NCBI GenBank assembly: GCA_033239125.1
Contig: BSWB01000001.1
Span: 9,684,501-9,748,500, forward strand
Length of the DNA: 64,000 nt
DNA from: Fagopyrum homotropicum
Lineage: Eukaryota > Streptophyta > Magnoliopsida > Caryophyllales > Polygonaceae
Direction: 5' to 3'
Position numbers and translations under genes: made by a program. Below, piece by piece: positions 23,676 through 33,474 of the stretch. How positions within the stretch are numbered: the first letter of the stretch is position 1; every line of letters begins with the position of its first letter. The notes beneath the pieces were generated by a model that did not search any database, had not been told where the DNA came from, and saw only the letters and a list, made by a program, of their open reading frames with translations.

Positions 23676-24870
23676 TTATAGGGTTGTTTCTCCAAGACCT
23701 GTAGAAGAAATTCGCATGTCATTCCCAACAATTATCGAATTTGATAAACCATTATGAGAAAAAGACGAGAGAGAACTTGAATTATTCGTCATATGGGATG
23801 TCGCACCCGTGTCCATATACCAATAATTATCTGTCGGATTGAGGGACATAGTAGCAAATGAGTGATCCAGTGTAGTGGGCTGGAAGTCTGAAGTGATATG
23901 GGCCTGCGCAGAAGACTGTTGAGGAGCCGGCCCAAGGATGCCTTGCTGAGGAAAAGAAAAAGTGGGCCGGGCTGGAGGTGCAGGGAAATGGGCTGGATAC
24001 CAGGCGGGTGGAGAAGGCCCATTAGGGTTTCCGCTGGGTTGCACAGGAATCCAGCCGAACGGCTGCCTGAACACGAATCGCTGCTGGTTTTGTGAGCCGG
24101 TGGTGCTGGAGTTCCGGTTGTGATTTTTTTGCTGCGACCACGCCACCCAGTCAGCGGTTCTGGAGCGGTGGTCGACGGTGGCGACGGCGAGCCAGTGGCC
24201 GGAGTGGAATTCATTGATTCAGCCGCAGTGAGGGCAGTAGAAGACCCGGAATTTGACTGCGATGCCATTCGAGTTTCTTCAAGTAACAATTGAGATCGAG
24301 CCTTTGTGAAACTCGGAAGAGGATCCGTTTGGTGAATGAAACTCGCAAAAGCGTTGTATTCAGCAGGTAAACCCGAAGTCAGTTGAAGAACGAGACGGGT
24401 GTCAAGTACCGGTGAGCCGACTCCTTTGAGTTGATCTGCCAGGGACTTGAGTTGAAGACAATAGGCTTTAATTGATGAAAAACCAGATAACTTACAATTC
24501 GAGAACTCATGTTCGAGGTAGACGGCTCGAGTGTTTTTGTTATCTTGAAAAAATTCTTGTACTCGATTCCATGCCTGAAGTGCAGTATCATCAGAATCAA
24601 GGATTTGCAATAGAATATCCCGGGAAACGGTACTGTAAATCCATTGGAGAACCGCAGCGTCTACTTGAAGCCATAATGAATCATCAATATCCGTTGGTTT
24701 GGGAACCTTCGCATCGATATGATCAAGAATGTTGTGCGCCTTTGCAATAACGCGAAAAAGGGTAACCCAAGACGCATATGGGGTGTCATGGTCAAGGACG
24801 AGGCGATGTTGTTCTTGATGTTGGAGATCCCAAGAGCAGAATGGAATGAAGGTTTCCGTTCGGCGGCCAT
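23676..24870 (-). pseudogene. Copia-1 gag and protease
   Basis: The Met at 24870 opens MAAERKPSFHSALG, the Copia-type N terminus, which Copia-2 shares. One base is missing near 24800. The gag core (TRAVYLEHEFSNCKL, LVLQLTSGLPAEYN) is open from 24610. Near 24150 a second frameshift occurs in a Pro/Thr-rich linker. The protease active site DTGATSHM lies near 23805. The frame ends in a TAA at 23676-23678 that lies in phase with the integrase frame downstream. Confidence 0.9.
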
Positions 24871-24933
24871 CGAAGAACGTGTGGGAAGGGGAACGTTTTT
24901 AGAGAAGAGCGGAAGAGATTAAGAGAACGATAA

Positions 24934-24944
24934 GTCTGATACCA
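24934..24944 (-). other. Copia-1 primer-binding site
   Basis: TGGTATCAGAC on the minus strand, directly after the 5' LTR. It pairs with the 3' end of plant initiator Met tRNA (full match would be TGGTATCAGAGC). Confidence 0.85.
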
Positions 24945-25066
24945 TGTGAGAATAGAATGAATTCCCCTTAGGGTTTCCGTCATTAGACGGCTCATATTAA
25001 TAACAAGCGGAGTTTACATAACTACATAAGGGAACCCTATATTTACAATAATTACATAAACTATCA
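24945..25066 (-). repeat. Copia-1 5' LTR
   Basis: 122 bp, partner of 20387-20508 with six differences by eye. Confidence 0.93.
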
Positions 25067-25077
25067 GATATCAATTG

Positions 25078-25383
25078 GTGGCAAATGTCTCCCCTTCACC
25101 TCTTTGCAATATCTTGTGACCTTGCCCTCCTCAATTGTGAAGGCTTGTTCGGATTAGCAGACTGGTTCAAGTACATGACCTCTCTCATAACACTTATTAT
25201 TGACAATTGCCCTTGTCTTTTGAGGTTGCCACAAACATTTTCCTGTCTAAGAACCAACAATACTTGGTCATCGATGAATGTCCGGATTTAAGCGAAAGGT
25301 GTACACCAGAAGAGGGTGTTGAGTCGCTGTATGTTTTTTTAACGAATAAACCGTTAGCAGCTGTTGATGCTGCTTGTGCTTAA
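25078..25383 (+). pseudogene. 3' end of an NLR (NBS-LRR) resistance gene, copy 1
   Basis: The plus strand reads NCEGLFGLADWFKYMTSL, IDNCPCLLRLPQTFSCL, then after a one-base shift near 25250 YLVIDECPDLSERCTPEEG and a stop at 25381-25383. The pattern (NCEGL..LPDW...TSL..L.I.NCP.L..LP...SCL and a final CPxLxxRC) is the C-terminal LRR block of coiled-coil NLR proteins, which act inside the cell as immune sensors. Nothing upstream of 25078 belongs to it, because the Copia-1 5' LTR ends at 25066. The last 89 bp recur at 60662-60750. Confidence 0.75.
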
Positions 25384-25550
25384 ACAATTTGATATGAAGT
25401 GTGAGCTTTTCAGTTTAAAATTATTGTCTTTTGACTCCTGCAAATCTTTTACCTTAGCCACTAAAATGATTTACAAGACAATCTATTTGTGACTTTTCAA
25501 TACTAAAAATAGTGTACAAGACTCCAGCAAGGAGCTTCAAACGTATGATA

Positions 25551-26240
25551 TCACACAGCTAAAGATACTGGACTGAATTTCCTGGCTACTACTAGCCCTG
25601 CGGAGAGAGCTAACCCAAACAAAGCATGTAATCAAACGCAGAGGTACTTTGCTATGAAGATCTTCGTATTGTCCTGCAAACGAAAATGTTCAATATCAGT
25701 GAATTACTGATATCAAGCCCGAGAGACAATTAAAGTATGCATTTGTTCAATCTGATTATTTTCTCTATACTCACGTTGTGATTTTGCATGACATAGTTGA
25801 TTATCATAACCCCAATTGGCATGGTTAGAACACAAAAGAGCTGAAACAAATCACTAGTTAGAAAGATACTATCTTTTTGCAAGAAACATTACTGAATATA
25901 ACAACTTTTCACAATGTGATTGGGTTTACTGTGCTAGGCAGAGGGATGATTCTTCCGAGACCGAATAAGATTGTAAGAGAGTACAAAGCGATGACTGCTG
26001 CTTTCACAACTCTTGCACCTGTCTCGGTGCCGATTCTAACCTGAATTTGCTCAAGACTAGGAAAAATTAGGTTCATTCAATTTTGAGGCAACAAAAGACA
26101 AGGAAAATTTAGCAAGATTTTACAAGTTCAATTAACAAGATTTTACAAGTTGAGAAAAGAGTGTGAACTAATCAGAGAAGCTTTCACCCGATGAAAATGG
26201 CTACAAAAGAGAATTAGAGAGGTTGTAAAGATGGAATTCT
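25551..26240 (-). pseudogene. 3' exons of a MenA/ABC4-type prenyltransferase gene, copy 1
   Basis: Four exons can be read on the minus strand, joined in phase 0 with GT-AG borders. Exon a (about 26240-26188) has LILFCSHFH. Exon b (26040-25930) has VRIGTETGARVVKAAVIALY. Exon c (25840-25775) has LTMPIGVMIINYV. Exon d (25673-25551) has DNTKIFIAKYLCV, a stop, then LHALFGLALSAGLVVARK. DHNA phytyltransferase (MenA in bacteria, ABC4 in plants, last membrane step of phylloquinone synthesis in plastids) ends with HFHQ, VRLGT, LTLPxG and AKYxCVRLHALFG, so the match is by motif order. In exon d the Arg codon CGA has become TGA. The usual GDRAVGK segment between exons a and b is missing. N-terminal exons are absent. 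Confidence 0.6.
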
Positions 26241-26435
26241 TCAGCATTGTTAGCCATTGAAAAAACTGCATTTCTAACGGACAAAGAATTATAAACTCTT
26301 CAGCATTGTTAGCTGTTAGAAAGATGGAATTCTTAGCTTGGACAAGTAGAATGATAAACTGTTGGATAGAAACAAAAAACTGAAGCGTGATTTACGGAAG
26401 GATATTATATCTTCTATTTAAATAAATTATATTTA

Positions 26436-26714
26436 GAGAAAATTGTCTAGACAAGTACCATTTTTGGGTTGACTAAACTTTTGTACCCGTCCTTTTAACA
26501 ATCAGGATAGTACCTCATCTACTGACCCCGACCGAAGATTAGTATATATAGTACTGTTCACACGTTAATTTCACAGATCTTGTTAAATCTCAAGGGTAAA
26601 ATTGTCCGACCCCACATACACCCTAAGCCCCAAATTTATGAAAATTGAAAAACCCTAATTTTATAAATGATTAACATGGTTACATGGCTTTTAAAATGGG
26701 TGGCAGCCACTTTT
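26436..26714. mobile_element. Left end of a Mutator-like element, truncated
   Basis: Same left inverted end as the complete element at 61806-63141, preceded by the same 9 bp TTATATTTA (26427-26435). It is cut after 'gggtggcagccact'; the right end is gone and RLP 5' flank follows. Confidence 0.85.
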
Positions 26715-26725
26715 GTTTTTGTTGT

Positions 26726-28910
26726 TGTGAAAAAGTGTACCTAATTAATAATCGTTTTAGGTTGATAACTGTTATATTAAGTAACTAGTATAATACCCGC
26801 ACCTTGTGCGGGTTTTGAAAAAAATGAGAAAGAATATTGTGAAATAGGTTTTTTTTACGTGCTTTTGTTTTGTATACTTCTCTAATCTAATCCTGCGTCC
26901 ACAGCGCGCCACGTCATCAACCCATGCTCTGTTTTAGTAAGTATAATAGATTTGGTTTCTATAAAATTATTATTTTAATAATAAAAGATTTTATGGTTTA
27001 AAAAATAGCGTAAAAAATAAAGATTTATTGGCTTTAATTGTGGGAGCTCAATTTCAAAAATCTTGCGTCCACAGCGCGCCACGTCATCAACCCGTGCTCT
27101 GTTTTAGTAAGTATAACAGATTTGGTTTCTATAAAATTATTATTTTAATAATAAAAGATTTTATGGTTTAAAAAATAGCGTAAAAAATAAAGATTTATTG
27201 GCTTTGATTGTGGGAGCTCAATTTCAAAAATCCTGCGTCCACAGCGCGCCACGTCATCAACCCGTGCTCTGTTTTAGTAACTATAATAGATTTGGTTTCT
27301 ATAAAATTATTATTTTAATAATAAAAGATTTTATGGTTTAAAAAATAGCGTAAAAAATAAAGATTTATTGGCTTTAATTGTGGGAGCTCAATTTCAAAAA
27401 TCCTACGTCCACAACGCGCCACGTCATCAACCCGTGCTCTGTTTTAGTAAGTATAATAGATTTGGTTTCTATAAAATTATTATTTTAATAATAAAAGATT
27501 TTATGGTTTAAAAAATAAAGATTTATTGGCTTTAATTGTGGGAGCTCAATTTCAAAAATCCTACGTCCACAACGCGCCACGTCATCAACCCGTGCTCTGT
27601 TTTAGTAAGTATAATAGATTTGGTTTCTATAAAATTATTATTTTAATAATAAAAGATTTTATGGTTTAAAAAATAGCGTAAAAAATAAAGATTTATTGGT
27701 TTTAATTGTGGGAGCTCAATTTCAAAAATCCTGCGTCCACAACGCGCCACGTCATCGATCCGTGCTCTGTTTTAGTAACTATAATAGATGTGAAAAAGTG
27801 TACCTAATTAATAATCGTTTTAGGTTGATAACTGTTATATTAAGTAACTAGTATAATACCCGCACCTTGTGAGGGTTTTGAAAAAAATGAGAAAGAATAT
27901 TGTGAAATAGGTTTTTTTTACGTGCTTTTGTTTTGTATACTTCTCTAATCTAATCCTGCGTCCACAGCGCGCCACGTCATCAACCCATACTCTGTTTTAG
28001 TAAGTATAATAGATTTGGTTTCTATAAAATTATTATTTTAATAATAAAAGATTTTATGGTTCAAAAAATAGCGTAAAAAATAAAGATTTATTGGCTTTAA
28101 TTGTGGGAGCTCAATTTCAAAAATCTTGCGTCCACAGCGCGCCACGTTATCAACCCGTGCTCTGTTTTAGTAAGTATAATAGATTTGATTTCTATAAAAT
28201 TATTATTTTAATAATAAAAGATTTTATGGTTTAAAAAATAGCGTAAAAAATAAAGATTTATTGGCTTTGATTGTGGGAGCTCAATTTCAAAAATCCTGCG
28301 TCCACAGCGCGCCACGTCATCAACCCGTGCTCTGTTTTAGTAAGTATAATAGATTTGGTTTCTATAAAATTATTATTTTAATAATAAAAGATTTTATGGT
28401 TTAAAAAATAGCGTAAAAAATAAAGATTTATTGGCTTTAATTGTGGGAGCTCAATTTCAAAAATCCTGCGTCCACAGCGCGCCACGTCATCAACCCGTGC
28501 TCTGTTTTAGTAAGTATAATAGATTTGGTTTCTATAAAATTATTATTTTAATAATAAAAGATTTTATGGTTTAAAAAATAAAGATTTATTGGCTTTAATT
28601 GTGGGAGCTCAATTTCAAAAATCCTGCGTCCACAGCGCGCCACGTCATCAACCCGTGCTCTGTTTTAGTAAGTATAATAGCTTTGGTTTCTATAAAATTA
28701 TTATTTTAATAATAAAAGATTTTATGGTTTAAAAAATAGCGTAAAAAATAAAGATTTATTGGTTTTAATTGTGGGAGCTCAATTTCAAAAATCCTGCGTC
28801 CACAGCGCGCCACGTCATCGATCCGTGCTCTATTTTAGTAAGTATAATAGATGTGAAAAAGTGTACCTAATTAATAATCGTTTTAGGTTGATAACTGTTA
28901 TATTAAGTAA
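26726..28910. repeat. 1063-bp higher-order tandem repeat, Helitron unit plus 59 bp of flank
   Basis: The spacer beginning 'tgtgaaaaagtgtaccta' occurs at 26726-26784, 27789-27847 and 28852-28910, each followed by a Helitron 3' end at 26785, 27848 and 28911. The spacing is 1063 bp both times. Units 2 and 3 share changes absent from unit 1 (for example 'gtgaggg' for 'gtgcggg', 'catactctg' for 'catgctctg'), so one was copied from the other. Confidence 0.93.
26795..26813 (-). other. Helitron 3' terminal hairpin
   Basis: A perfect 8-bp stem (ACCCGCAC / GTGCGGGT) with a 3-base loop, six bases inside the CTAG end. In units 2 and 3 the second arm reads GTGAGGGT, which breaks one pair, and unit 3 has a further change. 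Only the outer unit keeps an intact terminator. Confidence 0.85.
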
Positions 28911-31093
28911 CTAGTATAATATCCGCACCTTGTGAGGGTTTTGAAAAAAATGAGAAAGAATATTGTGAAATAGGTTTTTTTTACGTGCTTTTGTTTTGTA
29001 TACTTCTCTAATCTAATCCTGCGTCCACAGCGCGCCACGTCATCAACCCATACTCTGTTTTAGTAAGTATAATAGATTTGGTTTCTATAAAATTATTATT
29101 TTAATAATAAAAGATTTTATGGTTCAAAAAATAGCGTAAAAAATAAAGATTTATTGGCTTTAATTGTGGGAGCTCAATTTCAAAAATCTTGCGTCCACAA
29201 CGCGCCACGTTATCAACCCGTGCTCTGTTTTAGTAAGTATAATAGATTTGGTTTCTATAAAATTATTATTTTAATAATAAAAGATTTTATGGTTTAAAAA
29301 ATAGCGTAAAAAATAAAGATTTATTGGCTTTGATTGTGGGAGCTCAATTTCAAAAAATCCTGCGTCCACAGCGCGCCACGTCATCAACCCGTGCTCCGTT
29401 TTAGTAAGTATAATAGATTTGGTTTCTATAAAATTATTATTTTAATAATAAAAGATTTTATGGTTTAAAAAATAGCGTAAAAAATAAAGATTTATTGACT
29501 TTAATTGTGGGAGATCAATTTCAAAAATCCTGCGTCCACAGCGCGCCACGTCATCAACCCGTGCTCTGTTTTAGTAAGTATAATAGATTTGGTTTCTATA
29601 AAATTATTATTTTAATAATAAAAGATTTTATGGTTTAAAAAATAAAGATTTATTGGCTTTAATTGTGGGAGCTCAATTTCAAAAATCCTGCGTCAACAGC
29701 GCGCCACGTCATCAACCCGTGCTCTGTTTTAGTAAGTATAATAGCTTTGGTTTCTATAAAATTATTATTTTAATAATAAAAGATTTTATGGTTTAAAAAA
29801 TAGCGTAAAAAATAAAGATTTATTGGTTTTAATTGTGGGAGCTCAATTTCAAAAATCCTGCGTCCACAGCGCGCCACGTCATCGACCCGTGCTCTGTTTT
29901 AGTAAGTATAATAGATTTGGTTTCTATAAAATTATTATTTTAATAATAAAAGATTTTATGGTTTAAAAAATAGCGTAAAAAATAAAGATTTATTGGCTTT
30001 AATTGTGGGAACTCAATTTCAAAAATCCTACGTCCACAGCGCGCCACGTTATCAACCCGTGCTCTGTTTTAGTAAGTATAATAGATTTGGTTTCTATAAA
30101 ATTATTATTTTAATAATAAAGATTTTATGGTTTAAAAAATAGCGTAAAAAATAAAGATTTATTGGCTTTAATTGTGGGAACTCAATTTCAAAAATCCTGC
30201 GTCCACAGCCGCGCCACGTCATCAACTCGTGCTCTGTTTTAGTAAGTATAATAGATTTTGTTTCTATAAAATTATTATTTTAATAATAAAAGGTTTTATG
30301 GTTTAAAAAATAGCGTAAAAAATAAAGATTTATTGGCTTTAATTGTGGGAGCTCAATTTCAAAAATCCTGCGTCCACAGCGCGGCACGTCATCAACCCGT
30401 GCTTTGTTTTAGTAATTATAATAGATTTGGTTTCTATAAAATTATTATTTTAATAATAAAAGATTTTATGGTTTAAAATATAAAGATTTATTGGCTTTAA
30501 TTGTGGGAGCTCAATTTCAAAAATCCTGCGTCCACAGCGCGCCACGTCATCAACCCGTGCTCTGTTTTAGTAAGTATAATAGATTTGGTTTCTATAAAAT
30601 TATTATTTTAATAATAAAAGATTTTATGGTTTAAAAAATAGCGTAAAAAATAAAGATTTATTGGTTTTAATTGTGGGAGCTCAATTTCAAAAATCCTGCG
30701 TCCACAGCGCGCCACGTCATCAACCCGTGCTCTGTTTTAGTAAGTATAATAGATTTGGTTTCTATAAAATTATTATTTTAATAATAAAAGATTTTATGGT
30801 TTAAAAAATAGTGTAAAAAATAAATATTTATTGGCTTTAATTGTGGGAGCACAATTTCAAAAATCCTGCGTCCACAGCGCACCACGTCATCAACCCGTGC
30901 TCTGTTTTAGTTAGTATAATTGATTTGGTTTCTATAAAATTATTATTTTAATAATAAAAGATTTTATGGTTTAACAAATAGTGTAAAAAATAAAGATTTA
31001 TTGGCTTTAATTGTGGGAGCTCAATTTCAAAAATCCTACGTCCACAGCGCGCCATGTCATCAACCCGTGCTCTGTTTTAGTAAGTATAATAGA
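26891..31093. repeat. Tandem repeat of about 170 bp, about 25 copies
   Basis: Counting from 'tcctgcgtcc', starts lie at 26891, 27061, 27231, 27401, 27559, 27729; 27954, 28124, 28294, 28464, 28622, 28792; 29017, 29187, 29358, 29528, 29686, 29856, 30026, 30195, 30366, 30524, 30694, 30864 and 31034. Most steps are 170 bp. A 158-bp variant lacks 'agcgtaaaaaat' and recurs once in each block. Each copy carries GATGACGTGGCGCG on the minus strand. Confidence 0.95.
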
Positions 31094-31434
31094 TGTTTCC
31101 GTACACGTATGCAGTGATCATTAGTAACAACTAAAAATATTCTAACCCTAATATCTTTAGCGTATATTCACCTCCCTCCTAGCCCAAGGATTACAACCAC
31201 AATATATTGATCATTAATAACAACTAAAAGTATGCTAATCAAATTAATATAGAAAGAAACCAAAATCATATAGGTTCAGAAGCAGTAACCAAATCAGCAA
31301 AGTCAGGATAGTATGGAACTAGTTTGGCCTCAGGATCTAGTTTCTTACCTACCATTTACACGACTGATTTGAAAGCAATATGGATACAACAATTAACGCA
31401 ATCATGCAAATCAGCAAAGACCCATCTTCCATAC
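31094..31434. other. RLP-B upstream flank
   Basis: RLP 5' flank resumes at the Helitron end: 'tttccgtacacgtatgcagtgatcattagtaac' is close to 36890-36925 upstream of psiRLP-2. No gene. Confidence 0.7.
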
Positions 31435-31442
31435 TATATAAA
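31435..31442 (+). promoter_or_regulatory. TATA box of RLP-B
   Basis: TATATAAA, 75 bp before the ATG at 31510. RLP-C and psiRLP-1 have the same word and spacing. Confidence 0.75.
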
Positions 31443-31509
31443 GGGAGTCTTAATATTTTAATATAATCAACAAATCCGTTTTTCATACTCACCACAGCAA
31501 AACAAAACA

Positions 31510-33474
31510 ATGCATCTTTTCTCAATCCAATCCTCGATGAACTTTGTCTATGCTATTTTGCTTCTATATCTCAAACTAGTAGTGTGTTACCAACAAGTTT
31601 GTAACCATCAAGATCAATCTTCCCTCCTCACTTTCTTCGCTACCATTCGAACTTCTTCTTATCCGCCATTCAATTGGTCTTCTTCCGTAAGTTGTTGTCA
31701 ATGGGAAGGGGTACAGTGCAATGCTAAAGGTAGGGTTAAACATTTAAATTTGCCATCACGAGGCCTAGAAGGAAACTTTACTCTACCTCTTGGGAGCTTT
31801 GCTGATCTTACCTATCTTAATCTCTCATATAATTCTCTTTCTGGACCTATACCATGGTTCTTATGCTCAAGTTCATCACTTGAAACCCTAGATTTATCAT
31901 ATAATCATTTGAGTGGTCCGATTTCTCTTGAAATTGGTGCATGCTCGAAGCTCAAAGTTCTTCGAGCAAGCTTTAACTCACTATCGGGGTCTATTCCAAA
32001 TTCTATCTTCGGATTAAGGAAACTAACCGAAATATCACTTTCGGGTAATAACTTTCATGGGAGCATCAAAGAGGAAATTGTAAGGCTTACCAATCTTAGA
32101 ACTATTGACTTTTCGTCAAATAGCATTTCGGGTCATATTCCTTACAAGATTGGTAAGCTCTCGTATTTGCAAAACCTCTATCTCTCGAACAACAATCTTA
32201 GTGGTCTTATCCCGTCAAGTTTAATGAGATGTACAAAACTAAAGGATTTATTTTTGGGAAACAATATCTTAGAGGGAGAAATCTCAAAATTAGATTGGTC
32301 GAAACTTGGTCAACTCCAAAAACTTGATCTTGTGAATAACACATTCAATGGTAGCTTACCGGAAAGCATATATTCATGCAAGCTACTTGTGGCGTATCGA
32401 GTAGCATTGAACAATTTTACTGGTCAAATGTCACCCAAAATTATTGAGTTGAAGTCTCTATCATTTCTTTCCCTTGCTCACAATTCACTTACAAATGTAT
32501 CAACAATGCTTACATTGCTAGCAGATTGCCAAAACCTAACTTTTGTCTCCATAGGTAGGAACTTCTTCGGCGAAGCCCTGCCAACCGATAAGAGCTTCCT
32601 TGGTCCAGCAAAATTTTCAAATTTGTACTATTTTTCTCTTGTTGGGTGTAATCTTACAGGATCATTTCCACACTGGCTATCACATCTTAGGTCACTCCGA
32701 TTATTACTCTTGGGAGGTAACAAGATAACAGACAAAATTCCACCATGGTTAGGGACTTTACCTAACCTTCTCCATTTAAGTTTACATGAGAACAATCTGT
32801 TTGGGGAAATTCCACAACAACTGTGTAAATTGCCAGCATTGATCTTAGAAAATACAGACCCAAAACTAATTCATCTTGAGCTCCCCGTTTATGATTCTGG
32901 ACGGAGCTTCAACCCGTCCCTTGAGATCTCAACCATTTCTCCGGTTTTGAATCTTGAATCTAATAATTTAAGTGGTCATATTCCATCAGAGATTAGCCAG
33001 TTGCAAGGTCTTCAACAACTATATCTTGGAAATAATCACTTTTCAAGCTTAATTCCTGTTGATATCTCTAATTTAAGGAATTTGGAATTTCTAAATCTAT
33101 CCAGAAACAATTTGACCGGACAAATACCCACGTCCCTCAAAAAACTTCATTTCTTGTCCCATTTTGATGTATCTTTCAACGATCTCAAAGGCCCGATACC
33201 AACCGGTGGCCAATTCGCTACTTTCGATGCGTCTAATTATGAAGGCAATCCAGGGCTGTGTGGCGAGCTCTTGCAACGCCCTTGTTCCAATAGAATAGAA
33301 CCAAAAGCAAAGGATGAAACTCATCTTAAGACTGAAAGTGGCAACAAGGAAGCATATCTAAATGGAGCTTTTGTCGGTTTTGCGTCGGGGTTTTCAGGTG
33401 TTGTTGCAATTATGGCATCCTATATTTGGTATAAGGTTTGCACCACCTCTGTAAGAAGTGGATTGTTCAACTGA
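31510..33474 (+). CDS. RLP-B, LRR receptor-like protein of PSY1R/RLP2 type, no kinase
   Basis: 654 residues, single exon. The frame begins at this Met, so the start is secure. Signal peptide about 1-26; cap with VCNHQDQSSLL and SCCQWEGVQC (Cys 31, 62, 63, 70); LRRs 1-15 from about residue 74; island of about 36 residues containing HLELPVYDSG; LRRs 16-19; NPGLCGELLQRPCSN; a charged linker; membrane span with GFASGFSG, a GxxxG motif of the kind used by RLPs to contact partner kinases; 10-residue tail. It should sit in the plasma membrane and sense an extracellular ligand, perhaps a peptide as for PSY1R (inference). The middle third is nearly identical to RLP-C. The Helitron array lies about 420 bp upstream of the ATG and may affect expression. 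Confidence 0.93.
   Translation: MHLFSIQSSMNFVYAILLLYLKLVVCYQQVCNHQDQSSLLTFFATIRTSSYPPFNWSSSVSCCQWEGVQCNAKGRVKHLNLPSRGLEGNFTLPLGSFADLTYLNLSYNSLSGPIPWFLCSSSSLETLDLSYNHLSGPISLEIGACSKLKVLRASFNSLSGSIPNSIFGLRKLTEISLSGNNFHGSIKEEIVRLTNLRTIDFSSNSISGHIPYKIGKLSYLQNLYLSNNNLSGLIPSSLMRCTKLKDLFLGNNILEGEISKLDWSKLGQLQKLDLVNNTFNGSLPESIYSCKLLVAYRVALNNFTGQMSPKIIELKSLSFLSLAHNSLTNVSTMLTLLADCQNLTFVSIGRNFFGEALPTDKSFLGPAKFSNLYYFSLVGCNLTGSFPHWLSHLRSLRLLLLGGNKITDKIPPWLGTLPNLLHLSLHENNLFGEIPQQLCKLPALILENTDPKLIHLELPVYDSGRSFNPSLEISTISPVLNLESNNLSGHIPSEISQLQGLQQLYLGNNHFSSLIPVDISNLRNLEFLNLSRNNLTGQIPTSLKKLHFLSHFDVSFNDLKGPIPTGGQFATFDASNYEGNPGLCGELLQRPCSNRIEPKAKDETHLKTESGNKEAYLNGAFVGFASGFSGVVAIMASYIWYKVCTTSVRSGLFN

Larger units (their letters stand above)
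20387..25066 (-). mobile_element. Copia-1, full-length LTR retrotransposon, inactive
   Basis: Two 122-bp LTRs in direct orientation, starting TG and ending CA on the minus strand, enclose gag, protease, integrase, reverse transcriptase and RNase H in Copia order. A primer site lies beside the 5' LTR. The LTRs differ at 6 of 122 positions by eye (about 95% identity), so the insertion is fairly young, yet the coding region has four in-frame stops and two frameshifts. The very short LTRs and the gag type suggest the Ale lineage (inference). I see no 5-bp target duplication: the flanks are 'gatat' and 'tacca'. Confidence 0.94.
25295..26714. repeat. Duplicated block, copy 1 (partner 60662-62086)
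   Basis: Holds the NLR tail, the prenyltransferase-like 3' exons, the start of an LTR element and the left end of a Mutator-like element. The offset to the partner is 35367 from 25295 to at least 26040, so there is no net indel over about 750 bp; a few single-base indels follow. The block ends abruptly at 26714, where RLP 5' flank with the Helitron begins. Confidence 0.93.
26785..31093 (-). mobile_element. Helitron array, non-autonomous, three head-to-tail units
   Basis: On the minus strand each unit begins TCTATTATAC and ends in a hairpin, six bases and CTAG. The outermost ends sit between A (31094 complement) and T (26784 complement), the A^T target of Helitrons. The units are 26785-27788, 27848-28851 and 28911-31093. 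Inside are tandem monomers of about 170 bp, each containing a copy of the 5' terminal sequence. I see no Rep-helicase frame, so any movement would depend on an autonomous relative. It lies in the 5' flank of RLP-B, with its 5' end 342 bp before that gene's TATA box. Confidence 0.88.

Noticed and set aside
26891..31093. Centromeric satellite
   Set aside because: The monomer length of about 170 bp is typical of centromere satellites, but the array starts and ends precisely at Helitron termini and has a Helitron 3' hairpin in each larger unit.
26891..31093. CRISPR array
   Set aside because: Repeats are 158-171 bp with no unique spacers, and the DNA is a plant nuclear chromosome.
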